From Candidatus Scybalomonas excrementigallinarum (GTDB lineage: Bacteria > Bacillota > Clostridia > Lachnospirales > Lachnospiraceae), in assembly GCA_018710905.1 (NCBI GenBank), contig DVIZ01000206.1, positions 32,107 through 96,106 on the forward strand: 64,000 nucleotides of DNA. The letters run 5' to 3'. Within the stretch, counting starts at the first letter, position 1. Every line of letters starts with the position of its first letter. The notes beneath the pieces were generated by a model. It did no database searches, was not told the DNA's origin, and saw only the letters and a program-made list of their open reading frames with translations. This document shows, piece by piece, positions 51,874-60,895 of this stretch. The position numbers and the translations under genes are program-made.

Positions 51874-53199
51874 TTATTTCTTTCTATTTGCCAATGCTAT
51901 TTTTCTCATTGTCTTAATCGCCTGTGCAAGCTGACGCTTTGCTGGACATACAAAAGAACAACAACCACATTCACAACATTCCACACCATTATATTGTTCA
52001 AATCTCTTTAAATCACCATGTTCTGCAAAGTCAGCCATTCGTGATGGAACAAGACGTCCTGGACAAACTTGAACACAGCGTCCACAATTAATACAAGCAG
52101 TCTCAACAGACTTTGATACATCATCTTTCTTAAAACATAATAAAGCAGATGAAGTCTTCGTACATGGAACATCTAATGTAGACATTGCCATACCCATCAT
52201 TGGGCCACCTGAAATAATTTTTTCTGGTTCTTCTACAAAACCTCCAACTGCTTCAATTAACTCTCTACTATTGGTACCTGTACGAACTAAGAAATTGGCT
52301 GTATCTTTTACGGCATCTCCTGTTACCGTAATTGTTCTTTCATAAACAGGCTTTCCTTCATAAATTGCGCGATAAATGGACATAACTGTTTCTACATTTT
52401 GTACAACACAATTTACATCTGCTGGAAGCATAGAAGAATTAATAGCGCGTTTTGTTGTTGCATAAATCAATTGACGTTCTGCACCTTGTGGATACTTTGT
52501 TTTTAAAAGTTTTACTTCCATTTTAGATTCACCAGCAGATTTAATGGCTTCTTCCATTTTTTTCGCGGCATCTGGCTTATTATCTTCAATTGCAAAGATT
52601 CCCTGTGCTTTTGGAAATAGTTTTAAAATAACTTTTAAACCTGACACTAATTTTTCTGGAGTTTCCATCATTCTTCTGTAATCACAAGTGATATATGGCT
52701 CACACTCAGCACAGTTAATAATAATTCGATCGATAGAATCTTCATTCTTTGGAGTCAGTTTTACATTAGTAGGGAAACCAGCTCCTCCTTGTCCTACGAT
52801 CCCCGCATTTTTTACCGCAGTACGAATCTCTTCCTTGCTCATTTGTTCTAACGGTTTTACATTTTTTGCAAAATCAATTTCTTCATACTGATTATCATTT
52901 TCTACGATAATCGAATCTACTTTTGTTCCTGCAATTGTCATACGAGCTTCGATTGCTTTTACTGTCCCTGATACAGAGCTGTGGATATTTGCTGATATAA
53001 ATCCACTCGCTTCCGCAATCAGCTGTCCAACTAATACGCGATCACCCTTTTTGACAACTGGAACTGCTGGCGCACCAATATGTTGGCTTAAAGGATATAC
53101 CAGTTCACCCTTTGGCAGATAAGGAGTAATCGCTTTATCTTTGGATAACTCTTTTCCATCTTGCGGATGAATTCCACCTTTGAATGTAAATAATCCCAT
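51874..53199 (-). CDS. rnfC: Rnf complex NADH-binding subunit RnfC
   Basis: Peripheral subunit that reduces NAD+, with FMN and two [4Fe-4S] clusters. The 441-residue protein has the N-terminal RnfC/NqrA-like domain (GGIHPQDGKELSKDK), the flavin and NADH-binding GIVGQGGAGFPTNVK (about 130) and INCAECEPYITCDYR (about 155). C-terminal ferredoxin motifs CINCGRCVQVCPGR and CCECGCCSFVCP follow. It is the first gene of the operon, 75 bases from a strong promoter. Confidence 0.97.
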   Translation of the reverse strand: MGLFTFKGGIHPQDGKELSKDKAITPYLPKGELVYPLSQHIGAPAVPVVKKGDRVLVGQLIAEASGFISANIHSSVSGTVKAIEARMTIAGTKVDSIIVENDNQYEEIDFAKNVKPLEQMSKEEIRTAVKNAGIVGQGGAGFPTNVKLTPKNEDSIDRIIINCAECEPYITCDYRRMMETPEKLVSGLKVILKLFPKAQGIFAIEDNKPDAAKKMEEAIKSAGESKMEVKLLKTKYPQGAERQLIYATTKRAINSSMLPADVNCVVQNVETVMSIYRAIYEGKPVYERTITVTGDAVKDTANFLVRTGTNSRELIEAVGGFVEEPEKIISGGPMMGMAMSTLDVPCTKTSSALLCFKKDDVSKSVETACINCGRCVQVCPGRLVPSRMADFAEHGDLKRFEQYNGVECCECGCCSFVCPAKRQLAQAIKTMRKIALANRKK

Positions 53200-53269
53200 G
53201 TTCTTCCCTTCTTTCCCATTATTTTAATAGCTAATATTCTTAATTTGGCTATCAATTATCGACAAGAAT

Positions 53270-53298
53270 ATTATATGATATACTGTATACAATATCAA
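53270..53298 (-). promoter_or_regulatory. rnf promoter with embedded palindromic operator
   Basis: TTGATA (53293-53298) and TATAAT (53270-53275) on the minus strand have a 17-base spacer. The spacer contains the palindrome TGTATACA (53284-53291) inside a longer imperfect repeat (GATAT...ATATC). A bound repressor would block polymerase. A GntR-like regulator is plausible from the operator type but is an inference. Confidence 0.7.
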
Positions 53299-53778
53299 TA
53301 ATTGTTAACTTTTTAACGAGTTTTTTTTTAAACATTTTTCATAAATTGTTTATGAATTCCAATGTTTTTTATATATAAATCAGTATAGTAATGTAATTTT
53401 TTCACTAGTTCCTTACGTTTTTCTTACAAAAAACAGAGACTTATTTACTACTTTTAACAATCAATTTTGTATACAAGCTATAAGGATACACCTCTCTTTC
53501 TTCCTATTAAAATAATTCGTTTCTTTTGTGAAAATTGCCTATTTTTATTCTGGTAATATTTTCGATTCTCTCTATCTTTCTTTTATTACAATTGATTAAT
53601 TATTCTTTCTGTTTTTTATATATTCACTCTATTCAATTAAAAGTAAAATTTTTCATCCATTTTCACTGTTTTTATTTTTTACATTTCTCTACTATATGCA
53701 ATAATCATAATTTTATGTGAGAAAAAACGTCCTTAAAACGAAATAAGAGCTTCTTATCTAACAACTCCCCCTTATTTA
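53299..53778. other. AT-rich gap with no gene
   Basis: This stretch upstream of rnfC has no coding frame with a ribosome site or family signature. The only feature I can name is a second TTGTATACAA palindrome at 53467-53476, 184 bases from the one in the rnf promoter. Confidence 0.6.
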
Positions 53779-53843
53779 CGCATAGCACTTTTTTATGTTA
53801 TAGGATAACTCGCTTTGCGAGGAATTTCCTACTAACATGAAAA
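53779..53843. repeat. Intergenic repeat, family A (A5)
   Basis: CGCATAGCACTTTT leads into arms TTATGTTATAGGA (53793-53805) and TCCTACTAACATGA (from 53827) around TAACTCGCTTTGCGAGGAA. It runs into the U-tract of the DUF5662 gene terminator. Confidence 0.75.
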
Positions 53844-53870
53844 AAGGCCGATATTCCTTCTATCGACCTT
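53840..53870 (-). terminator. Terminator of the DUF5662 gene
   Basis: GGCCGATA (53846-53853) pairs with TATCGACC, followed on the minus strand by six T residues. Confidence 0.88.
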
Positions 53871-53883
53871 TTTCATAAACGTT

Positions 53884-54429
53884 TTAATAATCTCCTTTTG
53901 GCAATAATACATATTTTATATACCAAAACGTCTTTTTTTCTCCTTTTTTATAAACCATTTTTAATAGTTTTTCTAATAATGCTTGTGTTTCTGGGTGAAT
54001 AATCATACGTTTCCTTCCTCTTGCATAATATTTCCAAGGTAATGTTTGATTATATTCTTTCCCATAATATACTTTACTTGCACAAATTCGATCAATGACC
54101 ATTTCTACTACATAGCAAAGAGGCATTTTCATACCGGCTAACGGATACCGTCCATCTAAACTATAGTCAATCCAATATTCATAATGGTGCTTATTTCTCC
54201 CTTTATGATGCAACCAAGCAGAAGAATATCCTTTATCCATTCTTTCCGCGTTATTTGGACTCTCATCCCCTAAATAATACTTCACTCCTACTGAAAATTC
54301 AGTTGGAGAATATTTTGATAAATCATGAAGAATTCCTTGCTTATATAAGCCCACTTTAAAACAATATCGCATCACAAGCAATTTATGCGTCGTAATTGTT
54401 TTAAAATGTAGCCATGCTTTTCCTCCCAT
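53884..54429 (-). CDS. DUF5662 family protein
   Basis: A 181-residue protein of unknown function matching DUF5662 as recalled from clostridial genomes. Conserved His/Asp patterns are KTITTHKLLVMRYC, GILHDLSKYSPTEF (about 33) and WLHHKGRNKHHYEYW (about 72), which look like an HD-type metal-binding helical fold. AGGTGG precedes ATG 54429. A 15-codon upstream extension into cysE was rejected. It is co-transcribed after cysE. Confidence 0.82.
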   Translation of the reverse strand: MGGKAWLHFKTITTHKLLVMRYCFKVGLYKQGILHDLSKYSPTEFSVGVKYYLGDESPNNAERMDKGYSSAWLHHKGRNKHHYEYWIDYSLDGRYPLAGMKMPLCYVVEMVIDRICASKVYYGKEYNQTLPWKYYARGRKRMIIHPETQALLEKLLKMVYKKGEKKTFWYIKYVLLPKGDY

Positions 54430-54448
54430 AAAAGTTCCACCTTTCTTT

Positions 54449-55372
54449 TTAATACTCCCAAATTTTCTTATCATCGCATTTTCTATCTTCTTGGATCACC
54501 AGCTCTGGGCTCTTAGCACTTACTTTTGTATTTGCCGGAATGGATTCTGTAACAAAAGTATTCCCTCCAATAATTACTTGATCTCCAATCACGGTTGTAC
54601 CTCCAAGCACAGTGGAGTTTGCATAAATTGTCACATGATCTCCAATGGTTGGATGACGCTTTGTACCCGATAACTCCTGTCCCTTTCTTGTAGAAAGTGC
54701 TCCAAGGGTTACTCCCTGATATAACTTTACATGATTTCCAATAATCGTTGTTTCTCCAATAACAATTCCTGTACCATGATCAATAAAGAAATATTCTCCA
54801 ATCTGTGCTCCCGGATTAATGTCAATTCCTGTCCTTCCATGAGCATATTCACTCATAATTCTCGGAATAAATGGAACTTTTTCCTCATATAAAATATGCG
54901 CCATACGATATACATAAATGGCGAATAAACCTGGATAAGAAAAAATAATTTCCTCTTTACTTCCTGCTGCTGGATCTCCATCAAATCCTGCTTGTAAATC
55001 TTTTAATAACATTTTTTGTACTTCTGGAAGTTTTTTAAAAAAACGATCACAAATTTCACTTTCACAAGCACATTCTTCAAAGCGTTCTCCATTTTTTGCC
55101 CGATCATAGGACATGGCAATACAAATTTGCTTCTTTAATTTATCATAAACATGATTCAAACGATACCCAACATAATATTCTATTTCTAAAGATAAAATGC
55201 TATCTTCCCCAAAATACCCTGGAAAAATAATCTTTTTTAGCTCCTGAATAATTTCTATAATTTCTGCTCGGTTTGGCAATGGATGACCATTTTTTGGAAG
55301 AAAAATACTTTCTTCTTGATAATTTTTTGTAAAATGTTCCACTGCATAATCTAAAGCTTCTTTTTTACCCAT
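54449..55372 (-). CDS. cysE: Serine O-acetyltransferase (EpsC type)
   Basis: Makes O-acetylserine, the precursor of cysteine. The 307-residue protein has an N-terminal helical domain and the left-handed beta-helix with ARTGIDINPGAQIG-type repeats. It shows YFFIDHGTGIVIGETTIIG (catalytic His/Asp, about 196) and GTKRHPTIGDHVTIYANS. Length and layout match the longer EpsC group rather than E. coli CysE. ATG 55372 follows AGAGG. A GTG nine codons earlier is possible. No cysK lies next to it. Confidence 0.93.
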   Translation of the reverse strand: MGKKEALDYAVEHFTKNYQEESIFLPKNGHPLPNRAEIIEIIQELKKIIFPGYFGEDSILSLEIEYYVGYRLNHVYDKLKKQICIAMSYDRAKNGERFEECACESEICDRFFKKLPEVQKMLLKDLQAGFDGDPAAGSKEEIIFSYPGLFAIYVYRMAHILYEEKVPFIPRIMSEYAHGRTGIDINPGAQIGEYFFIDHGTGIVIGETTIIGNHVKLYQGVTLGALSTRKGQELSGTKRHPTIGDHVTIYANSTVLGGTTVIGDQVIIGGNTFVTESIPANTKVSAKSPELVIQEDRKCDDKKIWEY

Positions 55373-55440
55373 ATTCCTCTCAACCTTTCTACCTTTCACT
55401 GTCTAATGTTAGCAAACCTTTCTTATGCCTATTATTACCA

Positions 55441-55513
55441 ATGATGAGAAACACATCTCACAAATTTTTCACGTTCACGGGCAAACTCGTTCCCTTCGCG
55501 TAAACGATGAGGA
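55441..55513. repeat. Intergenic repeat, family B (B3)
   Basis: GATGAGAAACACATCTCAC, then TTTTTCACGTTCACGGGC and CGTTCCCTTCGCGTAAACGATGAGG. The last module recurs at 63781-63806 (CGTTGCCTTCGCATAAACGATGAG). It is in the cysE-topB gap, where no gene is seen. Confidence 0.6.
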
Positions 55514-55647
55514 ACTGGATTTTCTAATTTCTCCAGTTCCTAGATACTGCCAAATGTTATACGCATTGGCGATCCATCTCAAATTACTTACAATTTTATT
55601 TTACATTAGTACAGAACAATCTTTTTGTCAAGAATGGCAATCTCTCA

Positions 55648-57807
55648 TTAAGAAAGATGTATATCTTTTAGCACTTGTGCAAATACATTATTCACTGGTG
55701 CTTTTGCCTCCTCTTGTATTTTTTTCATATAACGATTTACATCTTTTTTGGAAACACCTGCTCCCTCTTTCTTTCTTCTTTCTTCAAATGCTTTCAATTT
55801 TTCTTTATGCCCACAAGCACAAATAAATGTCTGTTCTTCTTTCTTTCCCCAAAGTTCCATTTTTTTATGACAAACAGGACATCTTGCATTTGTCATTTTA
55901 GCAACGCGTTCTCGATAACCACATTCTCGATCTTGACACACGAGAAGTTTTCCATTTTTATTTGACACGGATAATAAACGCTTTCCACAATTTGGGCATT
56001 TTTTATTCGTTAAATTATCATGGCGAAACGTTCCTTTTCCTTCTTTGATCTCTCCAATCAATTGTTCTGTATATGCCTTTATTTCCTCTAAAAACTGATC
56101 TTTTTTTCCTTTTCTTTCGGCAATCTGTTTTAACTTCATTTCCCAATCAGCAGTTAATTCTGGTTTTTTCATATCTTCTGGAACCAATTCTAATAGCTGC
56201 TTCGCCTTTGAAGTAATATGAATTTCATTTCCTTTCTTTTCCATTAAAAAAGTGTGGAACAATTTATCAATAATATCCGCTCTTGTGGCAACGGTTCCAA
56301 GTCCCCCTGTCTCTTTTAACGTCTTCTTTGCATCTTTATCGTCAGAACTCATATATTTTGTTGGATTTTCCATCGCAGATAATAGCGTGGCTTCCGTAAA
56401 ATATGGTGGTGGCGTCGTTTTCCCTTCCGTCATTGTTATAGAAACCGTTTCGTATTTTTTGCCTTTTTCAAATTCATTCATCGGTTCTTCTATCTGTTCT
56501 TGTTCATATACTTCATAATAACCAGATTTTAAAATATGTTTTCCAGTAGCGATAAAGGTTTCTTTTTCCACCTTTCCAATTACTGTTGTCTGTTCATATT
56601 CAAATGGTGGATATAATACTGCAAAAAATCTTCGAACTACCATATCATAGATCTTTCTCTCCTCCTGTGTCATAGATGAGAGATTTACATATTCTTCTGT
56701 TGGGATAATAGCATGGTGATCGGATACTTTTTTGTCATCTACAAAACTCTTATTTGTCCGAATTGACTGTTTTAATAAATAAGAGGCATAATTTCGATAA
56801 GGACCTACGCCACATGCCTTTAAACGTTCCCTTATTGTTTCTACAATATCAGAACTCAAATATCGAGAATCGGTTCTTGGATAAGTTAATACTTTATGAT
56901 TCTCATAGAGCCTTTGCATAATATTCAACGTCTCTTTTGCCGAATACCCATATCTTTGGTTCGCTTCTCTTTGTAATTCGGTTAAGTCATAAAGAGCTGG
57001 GCTATAAGACTTCTTTTTTACTTTATTTACTTCTTGTATTTCAATTTTTCGACCAGTAATACTTGTTTTTATTTGTTCTATTTTATTTTTGTCAAAAGAA
57101 CGATTTCCCTTTGTCTTAGGATCTTGCCATACAAAAGAAGTTCCACCCGCACGAAGTGTCAATCCATAATAATTTTTTGCTTGAAATGTTCGAATCTCTT
57201 CCTCTCTTTTTGCAATCATCGCTAACGTTGGCGTCTGCACGCGTCCACAAGATAATTGTGCATTATATTTACAAGTTAAAGCTCTTGTGGCATTGATGCC
57301 AATAAACCAATCCGCATAAGCCCTTGCTACAGCCGCATCATACAAAGGATTATAATCCCTTCCATCTTTCAAATGCAAAAACCCTTCTTTAATTGCTTTA
57401 TCCGTTACAGAAGAAATCCATAAACGCTTAATTGGCTTTTTACAATTGGCCTTTTCAAGAATCCAACGGGCAACTAATTCCCCTTCTCTTCCTGCATCTG
57501 TTGCAATAATAACTTCCTTTATATCCTTTCGATACAACAATTCCTTTACCGTTTTAAACTGCCTTGCTGTTTGCTTCATAACAACTAATTCCATTTTTTT
57601 TGGAATCATTGGAAGATCTCCTAATCTCCACTCTTTATATTTCTCATCATATTGTTCTGGATCCGCAAGCGTTACAAGATGCCCAAGCCCCCATGTAACG
57701 ACATATTTTTCCCCTTCTATATAGTTATTTGTCTTTTTATTACAATGTAGGACACGAGCAATATCTCTTCCTACCGATGGTTTTTCTGCCAATACTAATG
57801 ACTTCAT
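55648..57807 (-). CDS. topB: DNA topoisomerase III
   Basis: Type IA topoisomerase that decatenates DNA. The 719-residue product has the TOPRIM start LVLAEKPSVGRDIARVL and ATDAGREGELVARWI (about 102). The active site LTYPRTDSRYLSSDI carries the catalytic Tyr near 310. Two C-terminal zinc ribbons follow (CPNCGKRLLSV...CQDRECGYR and CPVCHKKMEL...CACGHK). It is monocistronic. Chromosomal and mobile-element TopB proteins look alike, but nothing mobile surrounds it. Confidence 0.94.
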   Translation of the reverse strand: MKSLVLAEKPSVGRDIARVLHCNKKTNNYIEGEKYVVTWGLGHLVTLADPEQYDEKYKEWRLGDLPMIPKKMELVVMKQTARQFKTVKELLYRKDIKEVIIATDAGREGELVARWILEKANCKKPIKRLWISSVTDKAIKEGFLHLKDGRDYNPLYDAAVARAYADWFIGINATRALTCKYNAQLSCGRVQTPTLAMIAKREEEIRTFQAKNYYGLTLRAGGTSFVWQDPKTKGNRSFDKNKIEQIKTSITGRKIEIQEVNKVKKKSYSPALYDLTELQREANQRYGYSAKETLNIMQRLYENHKVLTYPRTDSRYLSSDIVETIRERLKACGVGPYRNYASYLLKQSIRTNKSFVDDKKVSDHHAIIPTEEYVNLSSMTQEERKIYDMVVRRFFAVLYPPFEYEQTTVIGKVEKETFIATGKHILKSGYYEVYEQEQIEEPMNEFEKGKKYETVSITMTEGKTTPPPYFTEATLLSAMENPTKYMSSDDKDAKKTLKETGGLGTVATRADIIDKLFHTFLMEKKGNEIHITSKAKQLLELVPEDMKKPELTADWEMKLKQIAERKGKKDQFLEEIKAYTEQLIGEIKEGKGTFRHDNLTNKKCPNCGKRLLSVSNKNGKLLVCQDRECGYRERVAKMTNARCPVCHKKMELWGKKEEQTFICACGHKEKLKAFEERRKKEGAGVSKKDVNRYMKKIQEEAKAPVNNVFAQVLKDIHLS

Positions 57808-57993
57808 CTTAACTCCTCTCTACTTCTATTATATTTTTCTTATCATACAATAAGTTCTTATTTTATGACTTATTTTATCAAATTTCTTACTTTCATACAA
57901 ATAAAATACCAAACTTTCTAAAACATAATAAAACCCGCCAATTCAAAAATTAAACTTTACTTCTATTCACATATAATTTTCCGATAAAATAAA

Positions 57994-58022
57994 TTGACTT
58001 TTCTCCCATTGTATACTAAAAT
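57994..58022 (+). promoter_or_regulatory. Promoter of the marR operon
   Basis: TTGACT (57994-57999) and TAAAAT (58017-58022) with a 17-base spacer, 64 bases before the marR ATG. Confidence 0.65.
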
Positions 58023-58035
58023 ATATAGCAAATAA

Positions 58036-58048
58036 TTAACATTGTTAA
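58036..58048 (+). promoter_or_regulatory. Probable MarR operator
   Basis: TTAACATTGTTAA is a perfect 13-bp palindrome placed just after the predicted transcription start. It is the usual size and place for MarR autorepression. Confidence 0.6.
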
Positions 58049-58085
58049 CTAAAAATGTTATAGATACAAAAAAGGAGCGTCAAAA

Positions 58086-58616
58086 ATGAAGCAAGAACAA
58101 AATACAACAAACCCTGATGAAACTATTTCTTGGATCAAATTAGCAGATTCTATGCAAACTATTCAATCCTTTTCTAAATTATCCGCTCTTCCAAAGTCAA
58201 ATATGGCATTGGCAAGTCCAACAGAACTGGATCTTTTATCACGAATCGCTCTATCGGATACGCCTCTTACACCATTATCTCTAAGCGATAGTATGGGCAT
58301 GAACAAGTCTGCCATTAGTCGATTAATCCATTCTCTTTTAGAAAGAAATTATATTAAAAAAATTAAAAATCCTTATGATAAACGCAGCTATTGTCTCGCT
58401 TTAACAAAAATTGGAGAAATAGAACTGGATAAAAATTATCGTCAAATGCTAAAACCTGTGTCTTGTATTTATCATTCTCTTGGAGAAAAAAATTTCTATT
58501 TACTACTTGATCTCCTTACTAAAGCAAATAACTCATTAATAGAGCATAAAAAAAATGCTTTTTCAAAAATTGAGCTATCAAAGAATTTTCTCCCAAAAGA
58601 AAACTCTACAATCTAG
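58086..58616 (+). CDS. MarR-family transcriptional regulator
   Basis: A 176-residue winged-helix regulator. SPTELDLLSRIALSD (about 46), the recognition region LSLSDSMGMNKSAISRLIHSLLERNYI (about 64-90, here given as landmarks LSDSMGMNKS and LIHSLLERNYI) and the wing NPYDKRSYCLALTKIG are the MarR pattern. AAAGGAGCG precedes the ATG. It probably represses its own two-gene operon with the FUSC-like membrane protein through the palindrome at 58036, and is released by a small aromatic or drug ligand (inferred). Confidence 0.9.
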   Translation: MKQEQNTTNPDETISWIKLADSMQTIQSFSKLSALPKSNMALASPTELDLLSRIALSDTPLTPLSLSDSMGMNKSAISRLIHSLLERNYIKKIKNPYDKRSYCLALTKIGEIELDKNYRQMLKPVSCIYHSLGEKNFYLLLDLLTKANNSLIEHKKNAFSKIELSKNFLPKENSTI

Positions 58617-58631
58617 AAAGGATGTTATTTT

Positions 58632-59705
58632 ATGAAATTTTATTCGGTCATGCAGATGAATGCCATCACTTGCAAGCATCTTATTAAGACCGCTTCTACT
58701 AAAAAGGAAAAACAAAAATATCAATGTGCTTTTATATTAAAAAATCTTTTATGTACTTTATTTGCCATCCTATTTGTTATTTTATTAAACTATTTTTTTG
58801 GGGCAGCCAATAGCGTTGCTGCTGTTGCCATTTTTTGTGCATTACTCACCCTTCGTTTTGTAGATTTTGGATATAAGATTCATTCTTCTATCTTTAGTCT
58901 TTTTCTCATCTTTTGTATTATGACATTTGCTCCATATTTTGTACACCAAACAGGTATCTTTACCGCTCTTATTATTAATATTATAAGTATTTTATCCATT
59001 GTCATTTTAACTTGTCATAATCCTCTCTATGGGAACCATTCCATTTTTGTATTTGATTATTTGCTTATTCAAGGAACACCAGTATTCGGTCATGATTTTA
59101 TTCTTCGCATAGAAGAAATGTTTGTAGGATTTCTTATCTGTACCGTTATCTTTTTTATTAAAAGTAAAAAAAGGACATTTAAACGTGGCTTAAAAGATGT
59201 TATAAAAGAATTTTCTATTACTTCTAGTCGTTCTCAATGGCAACTCCGACTAAGCCTTGGCGTTTCATTAGCATTAATGTTGGGAGAACTTCTTCATCTC
59301 CCAAGAACTATGTGGTTAGGATTTAGCTCTCTATGTGTACTACAGCCTTTTCAAACAGATACTAAAACCCGCTTCCAACTTCGTATTCCTTTCATTATTA
59401 TAGGAAGTATTTTATTTGGAATTCTTTATAGCATTTCTCCAACACCCATTCGTTCTATTTTTGGAATTCTTGCAGGTATTGTTGTTGGTTTTTGTGCTAC
59501 ATTCCAATGGACTACTATTATTAATTGTTTTGGTGGACTTTTAACAGCCTCTTCTATTTACGGACTAATTCCAGCTATTTTATTTCGTATTATTAATAAT
59601 ATCATTGGCTGCTCTTTTGCTTATTTCTTTCATATTGTTTTTCAAAAATCAATTCATCTGATTTTAGAGCGTGATAGTAAATTCATTACAAGAGTCCAAC
59701 GGTAA
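58632..59705 (+). CDS. FUSC-like aromatic-compound exporter family membrane protein
   Basis: A 357-residue membrane protein with two sets of hydrophobic helices (about 38-170 and 205-345) separated by a basic cytoplasmic segment (SKKRTFKRGLKDV). The second set contains RSQWQLRLSLGVSLALMLGE and the PRTMWLGFSSLCVLQP signature like the FUSC/YccS family (fusaric acid and aromatic acid efflux). It starts 15 bases after marR, which supports a ligand-induced efflux role. The family call is by pattern and the substrate is unknown. Confidence 0.75.
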   Translation: MKFYSVMQMNAITCKHLIKTASTKKEKQKYQCAFILKNLLCTLFAILFVILLNYFFGAANSVAAVAIFCALLTLRFVDFGYKIHSSIFSLFLIFCIMTFAPYFVHQTGIFTALIINIISILSIVILTCHNPLYGNHSIFVFDYLLIQGTPVFGHDFILRIEEMFVGFLICTVIFFIKSKKRTFKRGLKDVIKEFSITSSRSQWQLRLSLGVSLALMLGELLHLPRTMWLGFSSLCVLQPFQTDTKTRFQLRIPFIIIGSILFGILYSISPTPIRSIFGILAGIVVGFCATFQWTTIINCFGGLLTASSIYGLIPAILFRIINNIIGCSFAYFFHIVFQKSIHLILERDSKFITRVQR

Positions 59706-59796
59706 GAAACGCGCTTTACAAACTTCTCACATTCGCAGGTAGTCACCATATATGAGCCAACATGTTCTAGTATGGATCGTTTGTCTTTGCGTAAAT
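59704..59796. repeat. Intergenic repeat, family B (B4)
   Basis: AACTTCTCACATTCGCAGG, then AGTCACCATATATGAG and CATGTTCTAGTATGGATC, matching the copy at 63820-63872 position by position with scattered changes. Present at the end of the FUSC-like gene. Confidence 0.65.
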
Positions 59797-59806
59797 AAAC
59801 AAAAGG

Positions 59807-59927
59807 TTATAAGAGCATTTATATCTTACAACCTTTCAAACGGTAGCTAAAGTTGATATTACAATAACTCACCAGCTCTTCTTGTCAGTATAAGTCCAAA
59901 CAAAGTCCCAGCATTTGCTGGGACTTT
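59807..59927. terminator. Two hairpins between convergent FUSC-like and sugar-permease genes
   Basis: AAAGGTTATAAGA (from 59807) pairs with TCTTACAACCTTT, and AAAGTCCCAGC (59902-59912) pairs with GCTGGGACTTT (59917-59927). U-tracts are weak on both strands. They probably end the two convergent operons. Nothing else is seen in the 345-base gap apart from repeat B4. Confidence 0.55.
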
Positions 59928-60050
59928 AACTTTACTACAGTCTTTGATAACAAACTCTTAAAACGAGTTCTTCATCGTTTTTTTACTACATTCTTTATAA
60001 AATTACTATCTTTTCAATTTTTGATATAATCATAAGTAATTCCTCCTTTT

Positions 60051-60884
60051 TCATCCTTTAACAGCTCCCATGGTAATTCCTTGTGTAAAGTATTTTTGGA
60101 ACATTAAAAAGATTGTAATAATTGGAATAGCAGCTAAAGCTGCTCCTGCCATAATTAATCCAAAATCACTTGACATTTCAGATTGTAACTTGGCAATCCC
60201 AAGGGAAATCGTTAATTTATCTCTTGAATTCAACATAATTAACTGCATAAAATAATCATTCCAAGAACTAATAAATGTAAAAATTGCAAGTGCCCCAATT
60301 CCTGGCTTTACCATTGGGAATACAACACTTGTAAACGTTTTGATCTCTCCTGCACCGTCTATTTTTGCCGCCTCCAACATTTCTGTTGGTATATTCTCCG
60401 AAAACTGCTTCATTAAAAATACGCCAAATGGCCATCCAATTGTCGGAAGAATAACGGCCCATAATGTATTATGTAAATGTAAAAATGACATTTCCTTTAA
60501 AAGAGGAATTAAAATTACTTGTTTTGGCAATGCCATTGCACAAACCAATAAACCAAATATAATGGTTCTGCCTGGAAATCGTTTCTTTGCAAGCACGTAT
60601 CCTGCCATAGCAGCTGTAATACAAGTTAATATCATAGCTACAATAGAAATAAATACACTATTAAATAGCCATTGAAATGCTGGATTTTTAAACAATCTTA
60701 TATAATTGTCTAATGTGATATTCGTTGGAAACCATTGTGGTACTGCTCGGTTAATATCAGCCGCTGTTTTTAGAGAGCCTGTTAAAATCCAATAAATAGG
60801 AAATATAAATAAAACGGCTAATATGACTAAAATTATAATTGAAATTCCTTTATAGATAGGATTGTTTCCTGTTTTTTTCTCCAT
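60051..60884 (-). CDS. Carbohydrate ABC transporter permease, MalG type
   Basis: Inner-membrane permease of the CUT1 sugar-import family. The 277-residue protein has six helices. The ATPase-coupling EAA loop LEAAKIDGAGEIKTFTSVVFP-type region lies near residue 170 (landmark EAAKIDGAGE), and the typical end is FQKYFTQGITMGAVKG. It is the last gene of a three-gene operon with its partner permease and binding protein. The transported sugar cannot be told from sequence. Confidence 0.92.
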   Translation of the reverse strand: MEKKTGNNPIYKGISIIILVILAVLFIFPIYWILTGSLKTAADINRAVPQWFPTNITLDNYIRLFKNPAFQWLFNSVFISIVAMILTCITAAMAGYVLAKKRFPGRTIIFGLLVCAMALPKQVILIPLLKEMSFLHLHNTLWAVILPTIGWPFGVFLMKQFSENIPTEMLEAAKIDGAGEIKTFTSVVFPMVKPGIGALAIFTFISSWNDYFMQLIMLNSRDKLTISLGIAKLQSEMSSDFGLIMAGAALAAIPIITIFLMFQKYFTQGITMGAVKG

Positions 60885-60895
60885 AAGTATCCCTC

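Noticed and set aside
55425..55826. 133-codon open frame on the plus strand running from a repeat into the 3' end of topB
   Set aside because: Half of it lies in repeat B3 and half is antisense to topB, with no ribosome site.
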